Positions 45,280 to 57,425 are shown, counted from the stretch's first letter. The stretch: 64,000 bases of DNA from Neoechinorhynchus agilis (GCA_051530055.1 CM121341.1:1116001-1180000); one strand, 5' to 3'. Notes: generated from the sequence alone by a model not told the origin. Made by a program: numbers and translations.

Positions 45280-46015
45280 AAGTTTTAACATTTCCCAATT
45301 GAAAATTCGGCGGTGCTTGGTTTGACGGCACTAATTGGGAGAGTTACCCCTTCATCACAATATCATCAATTAAGTATAAAATTGCCAGGATGAAGTCGCT
45401 ATTTGATCGTACCTACAGGTATTGCTCAAACCTGGATTCCCTCAACAATGAGTTAGAGTTTCTTTGGAAAATGCTCAACGGAAAGAGATATCCATTCTAT
45501 ATGATAAGAAGAGCTGATCACAGAGTATTCTATGGAAGGAAAACAGTGAGTCAGGAATCGAAAACAAAAAGCCTTCATTGGTGCACCATTCGTCGACAAG
45601 TTCTTCACTACAATTAACAATCTGATCCAAAGAAGTGTGTCCAAAGACCTCAATTGTTCTACCTACGCGAGGAAAGCTAAATCTTTAAGCTCAATGGTGA
45701 AGAAACGAGATGAGCACGAAAGCACCGAATGCAGTAAATCCAGTGTAGACTAAACAATTTGAAATGAATATTAACATGCGCGGAGGAGAGTTACTACAAT
45801 AAAGTAACGTCGTAGACAATGCTCGCCATTTGATCGCACGTTATAATTGAGGTCGTATTCATTCACTAGTCTGAAACAGTAGACGGGGAATAAGGCGGAC
45901 TTAAAACTAAATCAAAGCACAATGTGAACTTAATCATCCCTTATTTGAGGTTTTAGACCTTGATTAAGGCACGGTATTATACCGAAATATCGAATTTAAT
46001 AAATAAAAACATTAA
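45280..46015 (+). mobile_element. Penelope-like element, RT C-terminal part and 3' end
   Basis: The plus-strand frame has SSIKYKIARMKSLFDRTYR, SLNNELEFLWKMLNGKRYP and, after a frameshift near 45570, IGAPFVDKFFTTINN and KSLSSMVKKRDEH, the usual order between PLE reverse transcriptase and the GIY-YIG domain. The nuclease is missing. The end (45880-46010: ACAGTAGACGGGGAATAAGG, CATCCCTTATTTGAGG, GGTATTATACCGAAATATCG) matches 61917-62025 in the same orientation. Confidence 0.75.
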
Positions 46016-46349
46016 AATAATTCAATCTTCAAACCCAATGTTGTAACCTTCAGTATAACGACTCTAAACTGGTCGAGATTTTAATTTTACGTGGGATTCA
46101 GTATGCTATTTTCCTAAGTTTTGTGGAGCGATTCTAAATTATGCAGGTCGATAGCGGACAAATGCGAAGTTCTAAAAGAGTGGACAATATCGTGTTCGCT
46201 TCACAAAATGAATTTTAAATGTCCACTTATCACAGGTAGAATGGAATTAAATATTATAAAGTCTTGTCTAACGTTTTCGAACAAAAATTCAATTTAAAAA
46301 CAATGCTTTTTAAACAAGAATCAAAAAAGCCTGGAACAGTTTATTTTCT

Positions 46350-46772
46350 TTAAATGACTCCTTCCATGGCTTCCAAATCCACTAACTGCGGTTTGTATCG
46401 GTTGCTGTAGATAATGACCAAAAGAAGTACATAAAATAGAGTCCCAACGGCAGCCGTTATAAGTAGCCACTTTTTCGCCAGTCGTCCATATATTTTTGCC
46501 AACGCTCCCCAGCAAACAAAATTATTTGGATTTTTGAAATCCCTAGCCTGCATGGACCTTACCAATGCCCACGATCCAGTTGGTAGAAAGTAAATCGATG
46601 CTAAGACGGACAGCCAAAAGTAATCTTCGATGTGTCTGAGACGCATTGTGTGATTAAAGTCACCATCCATTATCTGTTCATCTTCATTCTCAACTGGATA
46701 TTCATTAAGTTGGTTGTAGTTTGCTGATTTCTTGGAAGATCGACGATGATTACGACGCCTAAATGACCACAT
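46350..46772 (-). CDS. Dispanin/CD225-like two-pass membrane protein
   Basis: A 140-codon intronless frame. Residues 1-45 are charged and Arg/Ser/Asn-rich. A first hydrophobic segment (YFWLSVLASIYFLPTGSWAL, about 52-71) is followed by a loop with VRSMQARDFKN, an Ala/Lys segment (WGALAKIYGRLAKKW) and a second membrane helix (LLITAAVGTLFYVLLLVII, about 103-121), then a short tail. That spacing fits the CD225 fold shared by IFITM and PRRT proteins, but the typical Cys cluster is absent, so the family call is tentative. No signal peptide. A TTAACTTAAG acceptor-like site lies 3 nt before the ATG. Neighbours are transposon remnants. It may be a lineage-specific membrane protein instead. Confidence 0.5.
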   Translation of the reverse strand: MWSFRRRNHRRSSKKSANYNQLNEYPVENEDEQIMDGDFNHTMRLRHIEDYFWLSVLASIYFLPTGSWALVRSMQARDFKNPNNFVCWGALAKIYGRLAKKWLLITAAVGTLFYVLLLVIIYSNRYKPQLVDLEAMEGVI

Positions 46773-47119
46773 TTCCTTAAGTTAAAAGAGAAAACCTCAA
46801 ACAAACCCGTAGCGCATTAATACAATTACTTGATCGATCATTCGCTCAAAGCTCTGCGTTCTGAAGATTTGTTGCCAAGATACTATTGCGCTAACTGATC
46901 ATTCGTAGAAACCATTGCATTCATAGTTTTTAAGACTTTGTTAATCGTGTCTTAACGCTTAAAATAATATTAGCTTGTTTATCTTCAAAAGATTGGACAA
47001 ACCACTTTTGTATATCAAAATTCCGAGTTCGCCGTCCTTGTTTTAACGTCCAAATTTAATTGTTGCTTTCGCCCTTCTTAACTTACACGCCCAAGGCTGT
47101 TGTGTTTCCTGTTATTTAA
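46773..47119. other. Upstream region of the dispanin-like gene
   Basis: No coding frame supported. Confidence 0.4.
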
Positions 47120-49065
47120 TCATTCCATCATTAGTGACCTTTTGCAATTGTGCCACCACTGAACGATCTTTAGACCGATTCCGCGTAGCGAGTTCTTAAT
47201 AGAAATCGGTCTCACCAGGAGAGGAGATAGCTTTCCTTTTTGCAAAGATCTGCTTAGCAAAATTAGTATCTGCTCATTCGGTTGGAGACACGAACAACAT
47301 GAAACGTACGTTAGCGTTAACATTATCAACACTCAGAATGTTAGTGGATTTGAAGTAAACTGATAACCCATCAGCGGACGAAATCCTCTTTAAGTTACCA
47401 CTACGGCGCTTTATGGGGATAAAACAAATTGCGGGGGAACAATGCCGGCCCATTGGCGTGTTCAGGACAAAGGGATTTGGCAACGTAGTCAATACCTGCG
47501 CTCTTTATCCAAGACGCGGCAGCCTTTTGCTATAGGCAGAAGGTTTTAAGAGTCCAAATTCTCCACCAGAAAGAGGAAGAGGGCAACAACGAGCGTAATT
47601 TTGATTTAACCTGAGAAACTTGAAAACGGGCACTGCTGGACCAATACAGTGCCAATCAGAATTTGACGTAAGCAAAATAAAAAAATAGTATTGGTTTAAA
47701 AAAATTACCACCGGGTTGAGCTTTGAAAAGCTCGGACGTCCGTGGTCGTTTAGTGGGTACATTTGCTCCTGGTTTACGTCTCCTACCTACACGACCAAAA
47801 CTTTGATTCATCGAAGCCACGAGCGTATTGAGATCATTCGTTAAACGAGAATCGATACCCTGAATCGGCATGTTGATTCTCGGATTCACCATATTAAGGA
47901 CCTTGGCCGAGAATTCCTGGAGTATGCTATCCAAATCAAGAGTTTTTGAGGATTGGACCTTGGAACAACAGGTCTCGATGAGATCTAAGGCGGGGGTTAT
48001 CGACTCTGTTTAATTGCTGGCTTTTCCATTCTATTTCTAGGTGCGAATTTTTTAAGTTGGTATTGCTGGGCCCAAACCAAATACTGTTTGAATAGTTTCC
48101 AAGTCTTTGAGAATGCACAATGACCATAAAGGCAGCAATTTGCGCAATGGCGTGACTCCTTCTTGCGGTTGGAACTGTGGTGATTTTGATCACCGAATTC
48201 GCAAATCGCCGAGATTGAAGAACATTTCTGATCCCAATGCCCCAACGTTTGGCATTCTGGAAAATGAAAATCGTCTTGTCTGGATATGTCGTTCATCGAG
48301 AATGTAATTTCCATCGATTGGAAGAAGCACCGTTCTCGGACAGGTGAATTCCTTGCATCTGCCGAAGCTCTAATGGCGGCTTGCGGTATTGGTTTGCCAG
48401 TTTTATGAAATTTCAGGAAAAAATGGACTTTTGCTTCTGAATTTCCGCCCGAAAGCCTCTGGATATGTCATTCATCGAGAAACTAATCTCCATCGATTGG
48501 AAGAAGCATCGCTCTTGGACAAGAGAATTCCTCATATCTGCCGAAGCTCTAATGGCGCTTTGCGGGATTGGTTTGCCGGTTTTATGAAATTTCAGGAACA
48601 AAATGGACGTTTGCATCTGAATTTTCGCCAGAAAGCCAGTTTACCGGCATTACAGATATTTGGAGAAAGCCCAGAGACCAGGAAAGTCCAGTAATAACTC
48701 GAATCATTCATTGCCTTTGATGAATTCTTGAAATTGTCGGAGATAAAGGTTGTCCGTGAAATGGATTTTAAGGTTTCCGGCAAAATATAATATCGACGAG
48801 ATACGGCGGATGTCGTCCACAATGGAACGTAACCATGGCCCAAGAAAATGATGATGCAATGTATCTTTTTACAGGATGGGATTTGACTTGATCACAAAAT
48901 AGTGCGGCCAACGCTTCTTCGGAACTTCGGGAAAACAATTAGCATCACATTGATCGGATTGTAGGTTATCAACTTCCATAGGCTCTAAAGCGACATTTTG
49001 TCGGCCATTCGAGTGATCAGGAGGCTCGAAAGTGGATTGGGTTGGATTCGCATTGAATTTCATGT
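47120..49065 (-). mobile_element. Jockey/I-like non-LTR retrotransposon, heavily decayed copy
   Basis: Leftward order: gag start with KKRWPHYFVIKSNPIL (about 48900), degraded CCHC region (FPECQTLGHWDQKC, ESRHCANCCLYGHC; 48314-48000), a QSSKTL/Asn-rich stretch (47934-47660), then linker/RT-proximal pieces (VYFKSTNILSVDNVN, LLVRPISIKNSLRGI; 47492-47140). Each piece parallels copy 2 at 29.1-32.2 kb. Endonuclease and catalytic RT motifs are gone. Confidence 0.75.
48280..48645. repeat. Two tandem ~183-bp repeats within the decayed gag
   Basis: 48283-48460 and 48463-48644 share TCCATCGATTGGAAGAAGCA, TCTGCCGAAGCTCTAATGGC and TTTATGAAATTTCAGGAA. They are about 85-90% alike by eye. Confidence 0.8.
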
Positions 49066-49394
49066 AATATTAATGTTTTTGACTTGCATCCGCCACTGAT
49101 TAGTATGCTAATTTGCGAGTGGTCGTCCATAACTGAATAAAATTCAAGCGATCTTAAATTGCTATCGAATTGATTACTTTGAAATGGGGCCATTGCCAAA
49201 TTTAATATTGAGTGTCTATCGCAAGCGTCGAGCACCGCTTCCTCTTTAAAACAAATGCAACTTTTTACTACAACGCTTCATTTCGCCGCTAAATAAATTT
49301 AAATGTTGCCTTTTCCAGTGTACCGGAGTTTCACATTAATTTTAATATTCTTCTTTTCGAGGGACGACGATCCTACTAAAATATTACACCATTT

Positions 49395-49640
49395 TTTCGT
49401 TGTTTTTAGTTCCGCAACTCAAATTTATTCTAAAACACAAATTTAAAAAAATATCGAACGGATATTGCATTAATTCACTTTTTAAATTGAAAGTATTATG
49501 CAAAAATTTATTGGCACAGTCGCTTTATCTTTTTTGTCGAAAAATGACAGTTTAAGATGATTGCAGTTATTATTAGAATCGTATTATAAAAATTTTACTT
49601 TTATAACTTATTCAGCAATTCCATTAGAAGGGAAATGTTG
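49395..49640. repeat. Dispersed AT-rich repeat, copy 2
   Basis: Diverged relative of 36120-36335 in the same orientation (CTCAAATTTATTCTAAAACA ... AACTTATTCAGCAATT). Confidence 0.55.
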
Positions 49641-49731
49641 TCACTTTAAATTATAAAACGACGATTTTTCTTAAAAATCGACCTGCTATTAAATTGCCAT
49701 GATCCACATTTGCGCGTCTTCTAAAGACGAT

Positions 49732-50263
49732 TTATTTCAATTCCAAACTCATGAACCGAGCTGATTTCTTATTCTCAAAAATAGTTCTCTGGTTAACAGA
49801 AACAAAGAGATAGCCACGAGAATCTCGTAGAAATTTGATGTGGCCGTGTAAACGATTGCGATGATGTAGATTGCGATTAGGAAGATTAAAATCAGTAGAA
49901 AAATCCTCAGCATTGTAGGCTTTTACCTCTCGATGGCGAATAAAAATGAAATCCGATTTGATTTCGTTGGCATTTTTCGCAGACAAACTTACGTGAGTCT
50001 TTTCCTATCAAAAACGTGATCAAATTTGTCGGTGAATTTACGTGCTGCATTCGAGCTGAATAATCAACAATGGAATTATTATGTGCATTTGATTGCCTAA
50101 CTTTGAACAAATTCCATGAACGACTTTCTGAGTCATCAGAAGAGCTTAAAATAGCCGCGACTATGAAAACCTTATTTATAATTTCTACGTCGTCTTCAAC
50201 GTTCGATTCGACAAAAAAAGAGAGAAATGAACGAGATTCGGCGGTTGCTTGATTTGAGTTCAT
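49732..50263 (-). CDS. Unrecognised ~155-residue protein, two exons
   Basis: Exon 1 runs from the ATG at 50263 through FLIGKDS to a strong donor (C then GTAAGTTTG); the intron of about 70 nt ends ATCGAG, and exon 2 continues in phase with VKAYNAEDFSTDF to a stop at 49732 after SLELK. The join keeps frame and removes a stop-bearing overlap between the two frames. The product is hydrophilic with an acidic Ser-rich middle and a basic His/Arg/Asn-rich C-terminal half (NRNLHHRNRLHGHIKFLRD). No family recognised. It lies downstream of NDUFAF7 on the same strand, about 520 bp away. Confidence 0.5.
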
Positions 50264-50624
50264 TTTTGTTTACAAACTAGTTTTTTCATTCCAAGTTTGT
50301 GTAATTCCTGAAATTATTTAACTTGTGCAAATTTGGGACCGCATTTCAAATTCGATTCTGTTCTTTTAAAACCTAACAATGCTGATATCCAAGAAAAACA
50401 CATAATTTTCTATCCAAACTTAAAATTTTCTAAAAGTTATTTTCCAGATGACTACGATTTTAGACAGCTTTTAACTGAAGATTGATAAATTCAATACATT
50501 TTTAATCTAAATTCGTTTTGCCAAAACTTAATAAAAGTCACAAAACAAGCTATCGTGTTGGGACTTTAAGAAGGGTTTGTTACGGCGTAAGACCTGGTCA
50601 AGTAATTGTCTAAGAGATCGAGAC

Positions 50625-50740
50625 GAATCACTGGCGATCAGCGGGCAGGAGCATTCCTAATACAAAACATAAGTCTAACTAAGCAACGAGAGGGAACGCT
50701 GCATCCGTCCATTCGACCGCTAAAAGTTATATTAAATACT
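50625..50740 (+). mobile_element. REL-family retrotransposon, C-terminal fragment
   Basis: Translates to ITGDQRAGAFLIQNISLT then QREGTLHPS, matching the C-terminal TGDSRAGVFLRQNISLAVQR region of the large copies. Short relic, 45 bp beyond the NDUFAF7 stop. Confidence 0.65.
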
Positions 50741-50784
50741 GCCAGCTTAACAAATCAATATTAGAGAATTTAACTGGGTTTTTG

Positions 50785-52474
50785 TCAATAAAATCCAGGT
50801 GGACGATTTTCACGACGCGTTTGAAAGCTCAGAAACTTAAACGCCGATCCCATTTCTTCCATCAAATACCGATAACCGGTTATCAAATGCGTTGCATCGT
50901 TTTCATTTGTGCATTTAGCCAACAAATTCTGAATAAATATTTGAAGAATTAAATCAGAAATATCAAATACCTGCCTTAAGTCGTATTTGTATGCCCATAT
51001 CCAAAAGAAATTTTCGTTGTTCAACCGGTCCATGAACCACAATCTCTGAAGGAGTGTTGTAGATAAAAGAAGACATGCGAACATCCTACCTGGGAACTTA
51101 TCACAGACAAAATTTTTAATAAGCGAGAAGTCCACATCAGCCGTTAGATCCGCGTCCCCGGGATTTTCCAAGGGGTGCTCTTGTTTGTGATTTCTATAAG
51201 CCTTTCCAAATGAAAAAATAATGTTATATAAAAGTTTTGGGTTTGGACTGCTAAAAAACCACCTTCCAAAATGCTTATTATGATTTGAAAATGCCAATTT
51301 GTGACCTAAATTTTCTTACTCTTAAAGTATCAACTGGTGGATCTTGATTGCTTCCATAATCGATAATAATTGCAAAACTCTTTTCTTGATCTTCGCAAGA
51401 AAGATTTTGTCGCTCCAACAAACGGCACACTTTTTCAACAAAAGCAAATGTTTCCGGACTAAATTCAAATTTGAACAATTTGCGCTCTAAAAAATACTTT
51501 CGTCCAAGAGAGATGTTAATAAAAGCCAATGATTTTTATCTTACCGGGCATAGCATTATTTTTGGATCACAAAACGATCGCATTTCATAATAAAGTCTCG
51601 AATCTTTGAAATTAATGCAAATCTCTCCGTATTTCTGGTTGCCTGTTTTCTTTAAAAAAGCTATTGAATCGAAATAAATTCAACGTACTTGAACCTGATG
51701 AATCGGGAGAGCGTCCAGAAATTCATTTGCGAGTACACAAACAGGGACGCCCGGACAAATTGCCGATTGTACATCATTCCAACAATCCGTCCATTGAATC
51801 TGAGTCGCCATTTTGCTTTTCCGTGAACAACTAGCAAGTTTATAACACTTTCCAAGAGTTGGTTGTGCTCGGAGACCCAAAAGCGTTTCAGCCTGCATTT
51901 GCCTTAATTTCAAACTGCTTTCGAACATTTTAGCTACGAATGCGGTACATTGACCGGAACCGCATTCGACGCTTCAGACATAAAAGAGTTCAAAGTTCGA
52001 TTGGCGTAACGAACTAAGTCGAGTAATCGTCTACCGAAAATTGTAAAAGGTTTTGATTTGCATATCGAAAACGACGAACCCTTATAATATCTTTGGCGAG
52101 TGTTCCTATTCCTGGACCCAATTCCAATAGACATAATCGATTTTTGTGGTGATTTTGTGAAGATTCGTAAGTAATCCATGTGGCAATCATCTATGCAGTC
52201 TTTAGAAAATAATACAAAATTAATAAACAAACTTCTCCAAATAACTGAGACACTTCAGGTGATGTAACAAAATCACCATTTTGACCAATCGTCCGAATAC
52301 GACTATAGTAACCCTGAAGTATTTTCTTTTTGAAACGAATGGACAACTTTAATTCGGCCTCATTACGTGCTCTGCACTTTGACTGCAGATTTTCATATAA
52401 TCGCTCAATGGAATCGGTTTATTTTCTCGGAGTTTGATTAAACGCTTAATTGCTTCGAGTCCTGTCCGAGACAT
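50785..52474 (-). CDS. NDUFAF7: NDUFAF7/MidA-type complex I assembly arginine methyltransferase, ~8 exons
   Basis: NDUFAF7 dimethylates an Arg of complex I subunit NDUFS2 in the mitochondrial matrix, an early assembly step. Exon 1 (52474-52367) holds KPIPLSDYM; exon 2 (52313-52233) NGDFVTSPEVSQLFGE; exon 3 from 52190 the SAM site LLELGPGIGTLAKDII. Later exons give SLKLRQMQAETL, CVLANEFLDALPIHQV, IIIDYGSNQDPP, ADLTADVDFS, GPVEQRKFLLDMGIQIRL and LITGYRYLMEEMGSAFKFLSF, all in family order to the stop at 50785. Introns are 40-130 nt, GT-AG. The exon boundaries between about 52050 and 51925 are unresolved: a short segment there needs a frame change I could not explain. The ATG is 5 nt after a GATTTTAG acceptor, and no mitochondrial presequence precedes the conserved start, so an upstream exon or an internal signal is possible. 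Confidence 0.9.
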
Positions 52475-53358
52475 TTAATCTAAAATCGAGAGATTTTTTG
52501 AGGAGAATTATTAAGTATTCTTTTCTAAAGAAAGAATGAACCATAAATGTTGTACTTTATAGCCGACTAATTCAATTCTTAAATAAAACATTTCCATATT
52601 GACGCCTAAAATTACATACAATACTAGACTATTGAAGTCGGTTCCTGATCTGTCGATTAGCATTTGATTTTTAAGATTCTTTTTTATGGAAAATAACCAA
52701 TATTTTACCGGTGCGATCGACGTTCAAATTTGGATATTTGTAAGGCGGCAAGTAAATTGCCAAAACCGGCCAAGAAGATTTACGCATAATTTCCAATCAG
52801 TCCATAGCTTTCCCCATTTTTGAATGGAATTTGTCGATTTTCAACGTTGTCGTTCATTTCCTGCTCGAAAGGAAAAGAAGTGCCCGGTGATTTAATTTAT
52901 TGATAATACGCCGAAACTTTTTCGTTAGCATAAAGTACACGATGAAAAATTTCATATGAGAAATACGATTTTAGAAAAAATATTGCACTTTGGTGGTTAT
53001 AGAATTTTAAATGTTACACGAAGACTTTAATCGTTGCTAAACCGATTAAAATTAGTGACGACAAATTATAATTTTTTTGAAATATAGACACTAATTGCGA
53101 TTGACTTCTTTACTGCAAAAAAAAGATTTGTTTAAGCGATTAAATGAGCTTGATCGCACATTGACGAAAATAATCGCACGTGAATTTCTAAAATCGAAAA
53201 AAAGGAAAAAATCTCGGAACAAAAGTAACATTTTAACTAACATTGAAGCACTTCCCGAATAAGTCTAAAAATGCGAGATTAAACGGAGAATTTGCGGGTG
53301 ACTGCATCGAGTGTTCAAAAATATTTAAAACAAATACACAAAAGCATTTAATTTTTTT
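52475..53358. other. AT-rich non-coding stretch
   Basis: Upstream of NDUFAF7. No coding frame or repeat recognised. Confidence 0.45.
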
Positions 53359-53629
53359 AGATTTCTTTTTTAACTTTTCTAGGTTTTACAATAATAAAGC
53401 ACAAAACATGCAATCACCACCGTCCGCAAAATCTTAGCTTTTCTCCTTCCACGGCTCTCGCTAGCACGCTAGCAGCATTGCCTCGTTGTACTGCCAGCGA
53501 GATATTTTGTCGAAGGAATACACCTGCTCTTGAGTCTCCGGTTGCCTCTCTCAATTTCTTCGAGAGATTCTGGAGCAGAGAGAGTGCCGAGCTGCTAAGC
53601 GCTCCATACGTCTCTACTTGGCATTTCAA
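53359..53629 (-). mobile_element. REL-family retrotransposon, 3' end fragment
   Basis: Leftward frame VETYGALSSSAL, then NLSKKLREATGDSRAGVFLR and NISLAVQRGNAASV, followed by the 3' untranslated end TTAGATTTC...CCGTCCGCAAAATC, nearly the same as 14966-15050. It therefore belongs to the same subfamily as large copy 1 and confirms the element's 3' terminus. 53630-54085 to its right has no gene. Confidence 0.8.
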
Positions 53630-54084
53630 GAGTTACGAATTTAATATTGTGAGGATCAAAGAAAGACACCCATTAGGTTTTACGATCATTTGATTCGAAG
53701 ATCGAATCCAAAAAGAACGATCTTAAAAATGGAAATAAAAGATTGAAAAAAACCGATGGATTCAGTTAAAAAATTGAATTTTCATGTGCCATAATTAATA
53801 TTCTTCCTTTGATTTGAATAGAGAATCAAAGTATTTCCGTAATTCAGGAAAAAATATTCGAGCGAGAAAGAAGGTGAGATAGAAATTACCGAAGCTAAAA
53901 ACTTCTGAATATTACTAAGGTTTTCCTAGAAAATTTGGTTGTTTTTAATTTCATCGTTTGGATTGCATCTTCAAAATAGTAATTGTAGGCGAAAACTTAA
54001 CATTAATCATGTTTATATGTTAATTAACCAAGAATAAAGTCCACGTAAATTTGAACCCTTATTAACACTCGGGTTCAGATTTGT

Positions 54085-55325
54085 TCATTGAATGCAGTTG
54101 TTGATTTTGGAGTGGATTACCGGTTCAGTCGGGTGAAAATATCCGGTCGGTTCGTTTCGGAATCGGCGGTTATTATTAGCCTTCGAGTTTGTGAGGTTTG
54201 GTCTTTCCTCATGTTCATTTCAAGTTGTGATATCCGAGAAGATTGGGCAGCATGGAAAAAGGAGCGTAGGTATACGGAGGTGCGAGGTCGACGGAGGAAT
54301 AAAATAATTGGGATTACGAGTGTTGTACTCGTGTGAAAAAGGGAATAAAATGTGGTAAAAATTGTAGTGGTAGGCTTGAGAGGCGTTTTTATTGTTTGTT
54401 GAAAATCTTATAAAGGCATTCGGTGAGCCGGGGAAAATCAGCTGTTCAAATCTTAGACGCTCTTCTCCATGAAACATTTCAAGGCGACAGATTTGTGATT
54501 TGGAAGGGTTGCAAAATACGGGCTAATCGTGGGTGAGGGAGGGTAAAATAAAGCAGAAGTAAAATTTATATAGATCGGGTGAATGGATTCCTAAATGTCG
54601 GAGGCGTTTGAGGAGATAAATTTTAAAGGTGTTGAGCTTGAAAGAAAGTGTAATATGTGAGTCCAATTTGTGCGGAGTCTTAGGTGAGACAATAGCTGTA
54701 AATTGAGTCAGGGCAGAGGTTCTGATTAATGGAATCAAGAACCTGTTTTAATTAAGTGGAGGACAAATTATGAAAGGTATCAGATTGGCGTAGACCAAGA
54801 GACTCCTTGACGACCCGTCACCATGTTGAATTGCAACTTGAACGAATTTTAGAGAAAAGGAAGTTTTTGGGGGCAACAAGTATTTTGTTAGTTAGTGCTT
54901 TTTGTAAACGGGTAAGTCTGGAGAGTTATTGTGATAGGCCTTAGAAGCTTGCCTTTTGAAGAGTCCCGGTTTCGAAGTCAGGGAAGACATGGCCAAGGAA
55001 GGGTCATTTGTGTTGTCAGAGTAGAAGGTGCGAATCATAGAATTGAAAAATTTAATAAAATTGTAGATGTTATAATCTCGCTTATCTCTTGAAAAAAAGC
55101 CGATTTAATGAGCGACAAATATCAATCAATTCATTTATATTATGTGATTTTTGACGCTGAGGTTTAGTGGAGGGAATGATAAGGGCAGAATAGAGATCAG
55201 TGTTCGCGGGGGAGGGAGTTTAGAGACCGATGAGTAGGTGTTGATGTTGGTGTCTACTTTGTCGAGGTGAGCGTCAAAACGAATGAAAAGTCAATTAGTT
55301 GACGCAATTTGGAGAAGGGCGACAG
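54085..55325 (-). mobile_element. CR1/Jockey-like retrotransposon, copy D with single tail unit
   Basis: Leftward: endonuclease fragment (about 55320-54990, equivalent to HLDKVFTNIDAYSS onward), linker with GGCAACTCAACATGG-like sequence, an internal deletion, the RT thumb (LNTFKIYLLKRLRHLG, KFYFCFILPSL; 54690-54525) and a tail (54290-54085) matching one ~191-bp satellite unit. The core RT is deleted. Confidence 0.8.
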
Positions 55326-55663
55326 AGGGTCCGATTGAAATCCATGTGATTTTTCTATTCGCATTTATTTATATCTTTAAAATCTAAAATCATTAAGCAA
55401 ATTGAACAATCCGTGGATGTTTATCTTAGAATGCTTTTCTTTTGCTGTCTTGTTCAAAGACTTTCTTAATGTGTAAGATTGGCAGCTATAATCGTTGTGA
55501 AGACGTTTTTCTTAACAGCCAATAGTGAAAACCAACTTAGAACTTTGATAATCGATCACTTTACCAATTTCACGTCTTTCACTGGAAAACTTATGCCAAC
55601 ATTAAAGCGCAGTTTAAATTCCAACACTTTATTTGCCGGTAATAAATAAGCAGCTCACTATTC

Positions 55664-56310
55664 TTAAGACTCGATAGCGTAGGTGAGGATAGTATAAATA
55701 ATGAAATTGTATGGAACTATGAACGTCATCAGAACAAATAGAACTTTAGATATCCGTTCAATCTTATTCTGATGTAATCTCTGTCTTGGATTTAGTCGAG
55801 CCATTGCGAAAATTAAACAAATGGCAATTATACACATAAACATTGAAAGGCTTGTCAAAGCGCAAAGAATTTCGATTTGAAATCGAAATCTTTTTGGACG
55901 GTGAATCCATTTGTCTAACAAAAATTCCATTTGAATGTCGTTTGTTTCATTCAGAAGAGTTTCTGCTGACGGTATTTGTAGTTTAAGCCTTGAAAATGAT
56001 GCCAATTTTCCAATTTGCATTCCATTTTGCACAAGAATAAACATGAGACTGAGCAGAACGAGTAGAACGAACCGGATCGCGAGCCCGCAAGCAACTTTAA
56101 ATTCTGCTCTTACTTTCTGAATGCTATAGAGTTTGTTAAAGTTCAAACTTAGAAGAATACTCACTGCTCTCTCCTCGCTGCCTGGCACCCGAGGGCTTGG
56201 TTCAATCGCTTTTGTCTCGTTGAATTTCGATTGCATTTGTGGGTTTTGTCGGCCTTCAACGGTAATTCTCCAAGGTCTATTTTCACGGGCTCTAAAAATC
56301 TAAAAACAAA
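55664..56310 (-). CDS. Unrecognised three-pass membrane protein (3' exons)
   Basis: The leftward frame from 56236 holds three clear membrane segments: AIRFVLLVLLSLMFILVQ, EILCALTSLSMFMCIIAICLIFAM and VLFVLMTFIVPYNFIIYTIL, joined by charged loops. A 48-nt GTGAGT...TTCAG segment near 56166-56119 is a probable small intron that does not break frame. Coding sequence seems to continue upstream (ARENRPWRITVEGRQ) to an acceptor TTTTTAG near 56292, so further exons lie to the right. No family is recognised; the pattern could fit part of a receptor or transporter-like protein. The stop is at 55664. Confidence 0.5.
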
Positions 56311-56346
56311 TAATGAGCTAAAATATGCAAAAAAGTTTTTATAGAT

Positions 56347-56610
56347 TTGATTTTTGTCCTTGCTAATAAGACAAAGATTAGTCCCGATGTTGTGTTTGCA
56401 ATGTTCATCGTCTTTAGAATAATATTTTCGATTGACTTTTTACGAATGATGGCGAAATCATGCGATGAAAGCTACAAAGGATATTGCAAAATATATGGTG
56501 TTTTCATCTCTATTGATTGTTGGTTGTTACCCATCATCAATATTGCTGATAACATTCACGCACCAATCAATTGGTATATCTTTGTAATAACCGTGATCGA
56601 AAAACAATAA
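56347..56610 (+). other. Hydrophobic open frame, possible exon
   Basis: An 87-codon plus-strand frame with hydrophobic segments (DVVFAMFIVFRIIFSIDFL, IYGVFISIDCWLLPIINIA) and several Cys. It is preceded by a TTTTATAG acceptor-like site. No family known; may be an exon of a membrane protein on the opposite strand to its neighbour. 56611-57095 shows nothing. Confidence 0.25.
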
Positions 56611-57094
56611 TACCAAGTCGATAACATGCGATCAATATTGTCATTTTAATATATTAACTGAAAATTTGAACTAAATTTTTTGAAACTTGCAAAAAAATTA
56701 ATTGCTCTTAAAATTTATATGCTCTCTTCGGAAATCCACAAAGGCTCATGCAGATCGTAACTGAGTTAAAGTAGCGACATTGAAGTGTAGAAAGTTCGTC
56801 ATGTCTGTACCAGAACTATCAGTCGCATTGTCTGTGGGAAACACCATCTTTTTCCATCCGCCCGGGATATTATTAATGCCTCGACGATAGATAGTTCCAC
56901 CGATTCTTTTGCCACAAACCTAAATCGCTTCGAGAGTTTTCTCCGTCGCAAGGGTCTTGCGTGTGGTGACGGCTAGCTGGTTACAATTTTTTCTAAGTGT
57001 TGAAGTGAACATCTCTCACACTGCTGAGTTCTTGGACACACAGTCCATCGATCTGGGTCAGGGAAGCGCATAAAATCACATAACACCCTGAAGC

Positions 57095-57425
57095 TGCGGA
57101 TCCTAAGCGTTACCTCCCGAGGAGGCTGGACTCATCAGTGATTTTCCTCCTTTCAACGAGGTATTTCGTTCCCTTTAGTTGTTAGTCATCTGCCTGACCC
57201 AAACTAAGATTCAGAACTCTACTAGACCAGCTTGACAATTCGTCGCTGCTATATCGGAGGGGGAGCAGCAACCGCCGCTGAAGATCGCAAAAGGACAAAA
57301 TGCAGGAAGACTGAAAAGAATCAGAGAAGCATTCCACCTGCAAAACATAGCCAATGGAGAGAACGCTACATCCGTCCCTTCGACCGTTACACCAGGACGG
57401 CAGCTGAGTGATCAAAAGCGGTGGT
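57095..57425 (+). mobile_element. REL-family retrotransposon, 3' end fragment
   Basis: Plus-strand relic of the subfamily at 10.2 and 25.9 kb, in opposite orientation: CAGTGATTTTCCTCC, TTTCGTTCCCTTTAG and, at the end, GCTACATCCGTCCCTTCGAC then TACACCAGGACGGCAGCTGA. Frames are broken. Confidence 0.6.
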
